Positions 12,301 through 16,921 of a stretch of 37,628 nt of DNA are shown one piece after another (the stretch's first letter is position 1; each line of letters opens with the position of its first letter). The translations under genes were made by a program, and so were the position numbers. Origin of the DNA: a virus; IMG/VR virus record IMGVR_UViG_3300035388_000009, positions 1 to 37,628 of that record; one strand, written 5' to 3'. The notes beneath the pieces were generated by a model, which saw only the letters and a program-made list of their open reading frames with translations, did no database searches and was not told where the DNA came from.

Positions 12301-13548
12301 GCCAGACAATATAGTTTTCCCTGTATTGTTTCTGATATACTTCTGAGCTATTTCTTCTGCTCCTTCATTGAGTCCTGTTCTTAGCAGTTTCCCAACTACT
12401 GGCATTTTCTTCATAATAGTTCCCAACTGTACAACTTCTATTCCTGCATTGGCAAGTCCTACATAATTTGCAATAGTCGATGCAAGTTCGGGATCAATAC
12501 CTTGTTCAATCATATCTGCATATGCAAAACCACTCTCTACCTCATAACTGGTCATTGCAGAACCCATAGTTGAACCAATCTTGAAACCTGCTGCAGCTGC
12601 TCCCGGAACCGTATATATTTCCTCCGGTGTCATAACCTGGGGTCCCATTTGTCCAATTGTACCTGCTGCAGTACCGAAACCTATGGCCCCTGCTAGACCT
12701 TTTTCAAATCCACTCTTGGTAGTTTCTGCCATGAAAGGAAGCATCTCAGCCGTAGCAAGTCCCATCTGTCCCAAAAGCCCTACATCTTCCTGGTCGAATA
12801 TCTCAGGGTGGAGCTGTGCATAAGCTTCAACCTGGGCTTTTATCTCTACCATGCTGTTATCCTGTCCGTTCATTGCCTTGTTAGCTTCTCGGGCATAGGA
12901 TATATTCAATCTATTAAAAGCATAAGAATTTTTCAGTTTATCTGCATAAGAAATCTCTGCATTATATGCCATAGCTGCATTTTTAAAAGCAGGAGAAGCG
13001 TCTTGATGTTCTTCTATATTAACTTTAGAAGTATCTACCCCAGTAAAAGCATCATATCCGGCATAACTTGCATCTGATACGGCTTGTTCGTTGTTGACTG
13101 TTGGCTGCTGTTGTTCAGCTGCTTTTTGAACATTGGTCTGTCCGTACTTCTGCATTATAGCATCTGATAAAGACGGCCCATCTCCACCTGTATTAACGCT
13201 GCTTATTCCCGCTAAGCCTTTGTCTATGTCATATTTAGGTCTTTCGCCTGATTCACTAGCACTTCCAAGTTCTATACCAGAAACTTTATCCTTAATAGAA
13301 CCTGCTACATTCGACACTGTATCTTTAAACTTGTCTAAAAAACCGGCAGGTTCCTCAACCGCCGGTTTTGGTGTTGCATATTTTTCATAGCCTTGTGGAA
13401 GGTCTACATTGTATGTTTCGCAATAATCAACAAGGGCATCAAGTCCCTTTTGCGTAACCTTGGAACCAGACTTCTCAACGTGTCCTGTCCTGATTGCACT
13501 CAAGACTTGTGATCCTGGATGATTATTATAATTATATTCCGTACTCAT
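319..13548 (-). CDS. giant polyvalent protein: methyltransferase, DarB-like helicase, PRTase and peptidase motifs (4409 aa)
   Basis: Unbroken 4409-residue frame, last gene of the late cluster, with a GGTGG ribosome site before ATG. Visible in order: Gly/Ala-rich hydrophobic stretch (about 265-335); long charged coiled-coil region (about 650-1000); conserved antirestriction-type module with YYLTQRPPSMGTHPKG (about 1447-1510); N6-adenine methyltransferase with EPSAGTG (about 1652) and NPPF (1716-1719); Gly/Asn/Ser/Asp-rich linker (about 1836-1970); superfamily 2 helicase with Walker A GDGTGVGKG (2062-2070), FDEAH (2183-2187) and QGFGRTHR (2576-2583), like P1 DarB/strawberry-notch; phosphoribosyltransferase-like IITDDVFTMGST (about 3168); zinc-peptidase HEIGH (3366-3370); C-terminal region (about 3850-4200) resembling the large polyvalent-protein-associated domains. 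Proteins of this architecture are known in phages and conjugative elements and are thought to enter the host with the DNA and protect it. Virion packaging is inferred from position behind the tail genes and another predicted internal protein. Domain names rest on motifs, not on a search. Confidence 0.85.
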   Translation of the reverse strand: MSTEYNYNNHPGSQVLSAIRTGHVEKSGSKVTQKGLDALVDYCETYNVDLPQGYEKYATPKPAVEEPAGFLDKFKDTVSNVAGSIKDKVSGIELGSASESGERPKYDIDKGLAGISSVNTGGDGPSLSDAIMQKYGQTNVQKAAEQQQPTVNNEQAVSDASYAGYDAFTGVDTSKVNIEEHQDASPAFKNAAMAYNAEISYADKLKNSYAFNRLNISYAREANKAMNGQDNSMVEIKAQVEAYAQLHPEIFDQEDVGLLGQMGLATAEMLPFMAETTKSGFEKGLAGAIGFGTAAGTIGQMGPQVMTPEEIYTVPGAAAAGFKIGSTMGSAMTSYEVESGFAYADMIEQGIDPELASTIANYVGLANAGIEVVQLGTIMKKMPVVGKLLRTGLNEGAEEIAQKYIRNNTGKTILSGLKEYSKDIASEVGEEVAQEVVTMTGEITAQKISGNEAKILTAEHGNRLLQTAVQTLKAMPIIVGPGNVMQTGSTLNKDYKIKKTEGELTKNISEVLAVNSVLPGNIGTDANKEFIIQLQEVAKKTDVKNIETIALDGIDKVNVSQLTSYGREIHDVVRDNDINLISDELIEMQEAGQLIIDEFKADESKAETYKKDIYLFEGILKSLDDMVVDNKKVETSPEIETAINNAEKKRKQEALELSETASAVIEEATVEEETEKKAAEGWINTKKYGDIQVVDDTDPSKVKVKTSGGAELEIGRKLFEKMTGKKVADVKAKETNTKTVDTLVSEREKLVKKLEKHQKQNNHEKLGETSSELESLDDSIASGIENELGDYTVESLKVKRKELLKDKETANPDKLAYIDKMIKHIDARLDILNKKNTTKVDETSTLDELDAERKELLKDLINYTVVRDKENIAETNKRIDELDDLIAKKVQEEIDARPEENSVTEFENDEKYLAKKEEGKTKAKELFDKMVEEGSKVINAFKKITKNSINDAKVTKTKKGNGFELKFDGNPHSLIKSVLRQNGYAQYSGTKLYIPENLRGVNVVPEVGHTYEAVDLVWRGDDERVADLAIRLNDVDFKQTGKLGTDKHFSEQTYEELLLTREIYRGKLVYWMTNGRENKSIMKLGNQGVLALDGLVTDDLKQKIAVADLAISDYSKETNKEESTSKTENEGAKELPEPKAKENPYTSYQDAQNSIDDFEDELSEKYGEKEFVDKLINSELEPEEQSKMDSLVDFRDEFERNENDELVNTILGKLTFEEDSNEWIVGRRVVENSLRRMLKTQKSSIVWGEQNKVNIHKDLYNDFIQGTDAPSELWGEYDYAVSLANDNENSPFGKSLKPLMKQIDDVVNAIVEVTSGQVEETNKVKELTETKKETEELNTKFGRAGNAAFKKWSGNEYINADINNLESEYTQNWIKLFNKYYDRGLSGERIYTTMEQGELEIEFPPFVLDEIYKAGKKDKAAKDKKEVKKEEKADANLNTDSESDIIEAKKGPHKYYLTQRPPSMGTHPKGTTKVVAFDQRQFVDEIGREAWGYVEYDKELSDKDIDDYELMGVKPQKEESSKDVNKYQQLADIVLEKLRAKEKVNISNLYKSANDIFGGTMSDNVYNIKDLYDAMELAVNQYILEFGGYEFTSNIDDAKLVLQHIEFMLDKIPTQTKRTDDMVKLQQFSTPPNIAYVVNWLANITTNDKVLEPSAGTGSLAIWGKKAGAEVYVNEISDRRNEVLHQLPFDRYFTENAEQINNILPADVKPSVVVMNPPFSATTRMSKNATANAKKHIEQALKRLEPNGRLIVLTGNGMAEQKKSFYAWWKEIKAEYDVKANVTVDGKNYKKYGTQYDIQLIVIDKIGPTTERTKTGTYQNLNKLIDDLGGIRDERRIPTNDAQKINEGNGSPNESGSNEDVQGRNDLESGSTSANSDGISNGKTDDSDNGRNGSNVGSRKNDGSISETGQRGNGVDDGRAADVQDQGRNDGTIDKSPTKSDGRSGNATKGKGVVGKESEIKTTNKKKKNKKTSSKDLTESIFENYVPVKLKIEGAKDHPSVLAESAAMSAVDPPDVTYAPSIDKKLIKTGALSLPQLEAIVYAGQAHLQMLKDGIRKGFFIGDGTGVGKGREITGIILDNFAKGRKKAVWITPNQGLFDDAARDLNDLNYPSNVIKISDNKKGTKITETEGVLLTTYGTLSDQYKKEVSLEEGKYSNPQFAERNRIKQLYDWLGPDYDGVIAFDEAHKMKTAVPPKGTRGKTKASDIGGTGLILNELFPKARIVYVSATGATEVSNLGYAQRLGLWGGDTNFETVHEFIEELEKGGIPAMELVARDMKAMGVYIARALSYDGVQYGRKEHKLTNTQNKVYDKMAEAWGIVLDNVYAAIEETEGGSSQKSSALSAFWGYNQRFFNQIVTSFKMPTIIAEAKEQLEKGNSVVLQTIGTFEASTNRKIAKAYEGMDLDDLDLSPRDMLINYLEKSFPVTQYEPIEDEHGNIRMQPVKDSKGNDVVNPESVARRDKLIEDLATLPVPEDPLTMLYDELGYENIAEVSGRKRQVVSVVDEYGNKKRELRKRGKNASKNDADQFNSGRKRILLFTKAGGTGFSFHASLKFKNQEKRVHILMEGGYSADDAIQGFGRTHRSFERIPPYYLLVTTNIAGEKRFISTIAKRLDQLGALTKGQRQTGSTGVFNATDNIESDYAKDALHQLYKDLANDRVAGFEKEETFKKLGMSNMLDENGNIPESGDDLRKISKFLNRVLATPVSFQNKLFQEFESRMDTFIERALKDGTFDKGMENLKADSVEVESKIVAKTYPGMDATTDYVKLKTGSVVKKIAFEEIDHEQKKFMGFYVNKISGNVRAVFRTGIVKTDGNGNQVERIKIQGQADYQNTVAGKTEFEANENWSELKDKDKAESIWKEGLNSVPEMKYKEVHMITGALLPIWKRLPTSKFKIMRTVTDSGEQFLGRVVREKELNLTLKALDVDVTENRTNTQKEQVNIKDALQDIMDTGNFLMFKRNGWRVTKKRVSNENRLELIGDDIYKHEANLKKMGIFKEMIQYRARYFIPTNTAVDITQKLVDKYGFKGMTSKVDNTNSFNKVESNTFNNLVNSSKDITEVKKDVATYEKARSGNLNAAVRLVDQNIDKDSMKQLAVKYPHAYIAPVIDADNINNSIPVAYSNAVSKYSGLELDLNIIKENSHKDSKMSAIERIADKPIFTGLVVPGREYIITDDVFTMGSTINEMKKFIEDNGGIVVDVVTLSQSKNGNNLNVTEDTKTMLNEKFGMAALETELKERGVIDESINELTEGEAKQLQKLKNIDAIRTKFTSKQVDKELGNSEKVKQDEIRNNYGSSGKSVFHSVIEGIVAGDKKKKIKSFNRMISELASHFKLPVDTRGFRKRKATGYYELVPKTVRIKFDNDIEVVMHEIGHHLDSKYDLQESNDVAVEEMVDNLPDDFKKNYKENLLPGEAIAEFFKMYIVDPKAAETFGSQFYDIFEGLLDKTDLKAVQKTQKDMSDFTKASRTEMFGSTIVSHTENSDGRNFKDKAKYLKMRLYALLFEGNLGLANLSRFAEKINGESLKPSNDPSGLAGRTLKAQSIASGMLGGVKSGIKTGLSDPYSNIIDGKTFIDVLKDVVENEEKFVIYLKNKHAYDLMRIGHRVYSPQLTLDMVKEEVEAMEELHPEFKETAEELYQWWNKFMKAWMVDTGFISKESWEKMLEKYPHYVPMLRVNEGYTIGPNGDFIKVRNKSSIGNQSAPINRLSQSGNGMNTYNPLESMITQVFKIVDAQLKREVMLSMHDLHQKGADGVGEFYHKINRPMEYHSYDAREMKTSMAIGFLNDYFTKTYGLQLTDKHLSSLLFGTERTKKKVSEQLMSEGVDMENVDKILDGVKDYITENFDEDTEIHEVLEDFLDGDYSPIDIMERYVDDTIEWFTASSYSKDSEVLTVIDRDNKVHFYKINDIFLHEALAGMSPVQVDSVFKALIKLRVMFTNVITSKNIIFGLLSNLPRDIPTGFIQGHENNPVKYAYGLGKSFKSVITHDEKNQEYRTVGGGFGTRMSGNQKNMMKEVRSQFGFEKEGKMHKVLQAIEHFNDAIESAPRQVEFYKIYDKKIAEGWSHHDATMEALYESGDVTLNFLRKGLIMNYPIAQVVPFLNAGLQGLDKLGRMAQNKETRKEAITKGILTLTLPTLALAWHYRDDDDYKKIAKNIRDNYWLIKIPGTNMFWRTPKPRELAFIFSTLEDRMFRYFAGEDDPFAKLDKTFLNVFVPPVKPVGWAIAEVAMNKSWTGAPIVPYNLAAKPVDYQYDDKTSRLAVAVAKVIPNALGVYSSPKNIDYMIDQLTGIIGDVILPMTTPSEDPLKKILLNRITADPIYSNDSINDFYEIKEKLNEAKNVYDSDGIKTKDYNPSIQNKFKFNYSRINKYWDMIRAAEKNSGYTVAEKEGLIRDYRKSIIDLADDALEYYKENKR

Positions 13549-13570
13549 GGTTCAACACACCACCTTTAAA

Positions 13571-14875
13571 TTATTTACTTAGCAGGCCATCATCGTATGA
13601 AGATGAGTAACCCGATGAAGAACTTGTATAGTCTTTGATATATCTTTCAATCATTCCGTAGAATTCATTTCTGATATCTTCGCTACCAGTTCCTTTAAGT
13701 GCAGAACTTAGCATTTCTTGGTCATACATTCCTGTCATGAACTCCAAAGCTTTATCATAGGCTTCGCCATAGATATTAGCCTTGTACTCGCTTTCAGAAC
13801 TTGCATTGGCTTTCTCTTGTGCAGCTTTATCATTGGATATCTTTGTCCATCCCTGAGAAATATCAGCATCAATTTGCTGTTTTTTCATGGTAGGCATACC
13901 ATTATATACACCTGTCAAATCTGCTTCCGCTAAAGCCGTATCTGTCTCAAGTTTCAAGTCCGCTCTGTCCTGATCTCTCTTATCATTTTCAATATTGTTC
14001 ATAGTATTTGCCTTATTAAGTGCATTGTTATCAACATTGACATAAGAGTTTACTGCAGTAGAAAGCATATTTGCTCTTTGATTTCTTTCATTTACTGAAT
14101 TGTTGTAATCTGCCTGAGCTGCATCCCTGGAATCAGTAACCATATCACCTGCATACTGATTTATTGACTGTTGCTTACTAGCTTCAATCTCTGCTGCCGC
14201 ATTTGCCTTTAGTTGTTCAGTTGGCAACTGTCCATAGAATCCACTTCTTAAGGCATTCTTGTCAAGGGTCCTCGTGGTTTCATCCATTTCCTTATTGTAA
14301 GCACCATTAAAGTTATCCCTTGCCCTGGCATTTGCTTCACCTTCACTCATGACATGGCCCATCTCAATGTTTTCATTCATGATTTCCATGAACTGATCGT
14401 AAACTTCCGATGAATTCTTTCCGCCACTTTGATTTAACAATGAGTTTATTACATTTTCAGCAACATTTACAGTTTCCGTTGGATCTGTAACAGGAGCTTC
14501 TTTTGTAGCTCCACCGGTATCTTTGCTTACCACATCTTTGTTTATGGTAGGCGAGCTTCCACCCCCGGATGGTGTTGTTGTCGGTGCAGGATTGCTTGCT
14601 TTCTCATAAGTGTTCTTAACTGCATCCACTAATGGATTAAATGCCGCTTTATTGGCATCAATAAATGGTTTGGCTATTTTCTTGTTAATGTCAACGAAAC
14701 TTCCTAACAAGTTTGAACCAGAAGTGCTACTTTCGGGAACTGTTTCTTTTTCCGGGATCTTTGCAAGAGCTGGGTCAAGTTGTTCGTTTATCTTCTTCAA
14801 TTTATCAGTAATCGAAGTGGGATAAAAGCTCTGTTTCACATTGGTTGTTTCATCTGGTAATTTCAGCAATGCCAT
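13571..14875 (-). CDS. predicted internal virion/ejection protein (434 aa)
   Basis: 434 residues, very strong ribosome site (GGAGGTGA, spacing 7). The composition is Ala/Asn/Gln/Asp-rich with a low-complexity Pro/Thr/Gly/Ser linker (about 95-125) and long predicted helices after residue 150. There are no cysteines, transmembrane segments or enzymatic motifs. It lies just upstream of the giant polyvalent gene and downstream of the tail genes, the place where podoviruses keep internal (ejection) proteins. I recognise no family. The role is inferred from composition and position; another structural role is possible. Confidence 0.55.
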   Translation of the reverse strand: MALLKLPDETTNVKQSFYPTSITDKLKKINEQLDPALAKIPEKETVPESSTSGSNLLGSFVDINKKIAKPFIDANKAAFNPLVDAVKNTYEKASNPAPTTTPSGGGSSPTINKDVVSKDTGGATKEAPVTDPTETVNVAENVINSLLNQSGGKNSSEVYDQFMEIMNENIEMGHVMSEGEANARARDNFNGAYNKEMDETTRTLDKNALRSGFYGQLPTEQLKANAAAEIEASKQQSINQYAGDMVTDSRDAAQADYNNSVNERNQRANMLSTAVNSYVNVDNNALNKANTMNNIENDKRDQDRADLKLETDTALAEADLTGVYNGMPTMKKQQIDADISQGWTKISNDKAAQEKANASSESEYKANIYGEAYDKALEFMTGMYDQEMLSSALKGTGSEDIRNEFYGMIERYIKDYTSSSSGYSSSYDDGLLSK

Positions 14876-14890
14876 GTTAGATCACCTCCT

Positions 14891-15046
14891 TTATTCAATA
14901 TATCCCAAGTCCCTTGCCATCTCTTCAAATATATCCCACTTCTCCGATGCTTTCATCTTGTCAAAAGATTTAGTCTTAATTTTCTTCTCTTTTTTCTTAA
15001 TACCTTTCTTGTCCATGTATTTCTTGAGCTTCTTATATTTCTCCAT
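14891..15046 (-). CDS. small Lys-rich protein (51 aa)
   Basis: 51-residue frame starting MEKYKKLKKYMDKKG and ending in MARDLGYIE. The N-terminal half is strongly basic, followed by a short acidic helix (EKWDIFEEMARDLG). Its ATG overlaps the stop of the upstream gene as TAATG, the usual sign of translational coupling, and the next gene's ribosome site follows its stop. The tight packing supports a real gene. Function unknown; small tail-assembly helper proteins occur in this position in other phages. Confidence 0.6.
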   Translation of the reverse strand: MEKYKKLKKYMDKKGIKKKEKKIKTKSFDKMKASEKWDIFEEMARDLGYIE

Positions 15047-15408
15047 TACCACACCACTCCTTTATCTGCAAGTATCTGGATTAACTCATCGACAACCCCT
15101 TCCAACTCTTGTTTATCCAACTCCAACCTCTCGATTTTCTGTCTTTCTGTTTCAGGAGGTGTTTCCAATTCTTTCTCCCTAGCTTTCTGTATCCAACTTT
15201 CGTAATTCGACTGCAGGCTTTCCATGAGATTGGGTCTTCCTTTTATCCCGTCAAGCCTATAATAGTCATACTCGTATTTCATAGTTTCCCCTTCGTCCGT
15301 TAGAGGAACTTCCATTACATTCTCAAAAAACTCAATATCAACCTTGTTATCAGGTTTTAGAGTCAATTCATATGGCGCAATTGGCATTACTGTACTTTCT
15401 GCTTTCAT
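15046..15408 (-). CDS. tail-accessory protein, possible assembly chaperone (120 aa)
   Basis: 120 residues. There is a clear ribosome site (AGAGGTGAT) and the first 41 nt overlap the 3' end of the reverse transcriptase gene. The N-terminal half is beta-like with many acidic residues; the C-terminal third (from about residue 85, ETERQKIERLELDKQELE) is a coiled coil ending in ILADKGVVW. Coiled-coil C-termini of this kind are common in small proteins next to tail-fibre genes in Gram-positive phages. I considered the DGR accessory protein Avd because of size and position, but Avd is a basic four-helix bundle and this is not. Role inferred. Confidence 0.5.
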   Translation of the reverse strand: MKAESTVMPIAPYELTLKPDNKVDIEFFENVMEVPLTDEGETMKYEYDYYRLDGIKGRPNLMESLQSNYESWIQKAREKELETPPETERQKIERLELDKQELEGVVDELIQILADKGVVW

Positions 15409-16576
15409 TACTGATCACCTCTTTTATTTTTTTGAAATTAATTTTATCTTTAATGTGTTTGTTGTAAAAATTAAAGGAATTGCTGTGCCGTAGCCACCCG
15501 GCCCTCGATATGAAAGACCTAGCCATTCTGACCGATAGTTTCTTGGACTTGAATATTTTAGCTGCCTGCCTTTTTAAGGTTAACGCAATACGCTTCCTGA
15601 GAATTATCTTGTCTCTAAAGAACCTAAAGCCAAGGAAATCTATGTCCCTGCCTCTTCGATTTCCATTCTTGTCGAAATAGTCGAACCTGAACACCTGCCA
15701 GTTGTCTTTTAACTTTAATTCCATGCTTTTTAGATAATCCCCTATGCTATCGACCGCTTTGTGCAATGACTTCTTGTTTGGACCAAAGAAAACCATATCA
15801 TCCATATATCTCACATAGTGTTTAATGTGCAACTTCTCTTTGATTAGATGGTCCAGTGGTGTTAAATGGAAATTGCAAAACCATTGACTAGTCGAATACC
15901 CTATTGGCAACCCATGTTTAATTCCATTTACATCCCCATCGAAATAACTGTCGATAACCGAATCAGTTAACCAAAGGAATAACTTTCCCCTGAACTTCTT
16001 TCTAAGTTGTCCTTTCAAACTCTCGTGAGATATACTAGGATAACATTTCTTAATATCTAACTTTGCCACATACTTTATTTCCGACTTGTCGTTCTTTGAG
16101 TGCCTATCGATAGTCTTCTTTATGCACCTCATACCTTTGTGAATGCCACCTCCGGGCATACTTCCACAACTGTACTCATACATGCTTTTCATCATTACAG
16201 GCTTTGCCACCGCAATAATTAACTGATGGATTATCTGGTCAGGGTAAAGAGGTACGCTCGTTATGGTTCTTGATTTCCTACTGGACCCATCTTTGATCTC
16301 AAAAGACTCGCACTTTCTTGGGCTATAAGCCATCTTGTTTATGTCGCTTGGTACTTCGATTCCCTGTTCTTCCATTGCTGCTTTAATCTCAAAACTCTCC
16401 ATCAAGTCAAGGACCCTATCAGTGTACTCATCTACATGTTGTAAAATATACTGGGCCTCTTTGTATTTTCTATTTGTTCCAGCGTTTTTCTTTCTTTTGC
16501 TTTTGCAGGTTTTAATTATGGCCTGCACAATCATTTTTCTGTCTTTTAATTTATCGTCTACATTGTATGATTTCAT
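15368..16576 (-). CDS. diversity-generating retroelement reverse transcriptase (402 aa)
   Basis: Copies the TR RNA with errors at adenines so that the cDNA can replace the VR in the tail-protein gene. Reverse transcriptase landmarks: LDIKKCYPSI (about 173-182, catalytic Asp174), GLPIGYSTSQ (222-231) and RYMDD (256-260, Asp259-Asp260). The IGxxxSQ form of motif 4 is the established signature separating DGR enzymes from group II intron and retron enzymes (usually QGxxxSP). There is no maturase or endonuclease domain, and length fits DGR enzymes. The start ATG overlaps the stop of the open frame through TR (ATGA) and has a weak ribosome site of its own, so expression may depend on coupling or on low-level initiation. 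Order target-VR, TR, RT matches known DGRs. Confidence 0.95.
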   Translation of the reverse strand: MKSYNVDDKLKDRKMIVQAIIKTCKSKRKKNAGTNRKYKEAQYILQHVDEYTDRVLDLMESFEIKAAMEEQGIEVPSDINKMAYSPRKCESFEIKDGSSRKSRTITSVPLYPDQIIHQLIIAVAKPVMMKSMYEYSCGSMPGGGIHKGMRCIKKTIDRHSKNDKSEIKYVAKLDIKKCYPSISHESLKGQLRKKFRGKLFLWLTDSVIDSYFDGDVNGIKHGLPIGYSTSQWFCNFHLTPLDHLIKEKLHIKHYVRYMDDMVFFGPNKKSLHKAVDSIGDYLKSMELKLKDNWQVFRFDYFDKNGNRRGRDIDFLGFRFFRDKIILRKRIALTLKRQAAKIFKSKKLSVRMARSFISRAGWLRHSNSFNFYNKHIKDKINFKKIKEVISNESRKYSNANCAI

Positions 16577-16732
16577 TCGGTCTTTATGTCTCCACTTTCG
16601 GTCTTTTTTATAGTCTCAGGGGCTTTGAGCATGTTATCCATCTTACTAACCCCTGCCGTTGCGACAATTTCTGCCAAGGGGCAAGGAAAAGAACAGGCGT
16701 AAAATATTATTGTCTTTGTCATCACTATAAAT

Positions 16733-16845
16733 AGGCGCGCAAGGCGATTGATGTTCGAGTTCGACGGATGAATGTTGCAGTTGAAGTAAACAGGCGAACA
16801 ATTACGCCCATTGTTCCAGTTGCCGCCGACGAAGACCACGCACAC
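16733..16845 (-). ncRNA. DGR template repeat (TR)
   Basis: Pairs with the VR at a constant offset of 208 nt and no gaps. Across these 113 bp there are 15 differences, and at all 15 the coding-strand base in TR is adenine; no G, C or T of TR differs. Allowing three more adenine mismatches, the match can be stretched to 16726-16846. The TR reads in the same frame as VR with many AAY codons (e.g. GGNWNNGRN), the usual design that lets adenine mutagenesis reach most amino acids without making stops. The GC-rich CGCCTTGCGCGCC at its 3' end is shared with VR and fits the initiation-of-mutagenic-homing element. Transcript ends cannot be read from sequence. Confidence 0.95.
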
Positions 16846-16897
16846 TGCCTGTCCAGTCCCTGTAAATATTTTCATGAAACTATTTAACTTATCTTAT

Positions 16898-16910
16898 GGG
16901 TGTTGCACCC
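16898..16910 (-). other. hairpin downstream of VR
   Basis: Inverted repeat GGGTG-CAA-CACCC about 12 nt beyond the target gene's stop and about 31 nt beyond the VR, flanked by G-runs on the minus strand. In Bordetella phage BPP-1, a DNA hairpin/cruciform just after VR promotes retrohoming. This short stem sits in the equivalent region but is smaller and farther away, so the role is inferred. It lacks a U-run and is not a good terminator. Confidence 0.4.
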
Positions 16911-16921
16911 CCAAACCCCCG

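Noticed and set aside
15046-15408. 120-aa gene as the DGR accessory protein Avd
   Set aside because: Acidic, beta-like N-terminus and a coiled-coil tail; Avd is a basic four-helix bundle.
16573-16875. 100-aa ORF across TR as a protein gene
   Set aside because: No ribosome site at its ATG, and its centre is the DGR template; kept as a finding about coupling, not as a CDS.
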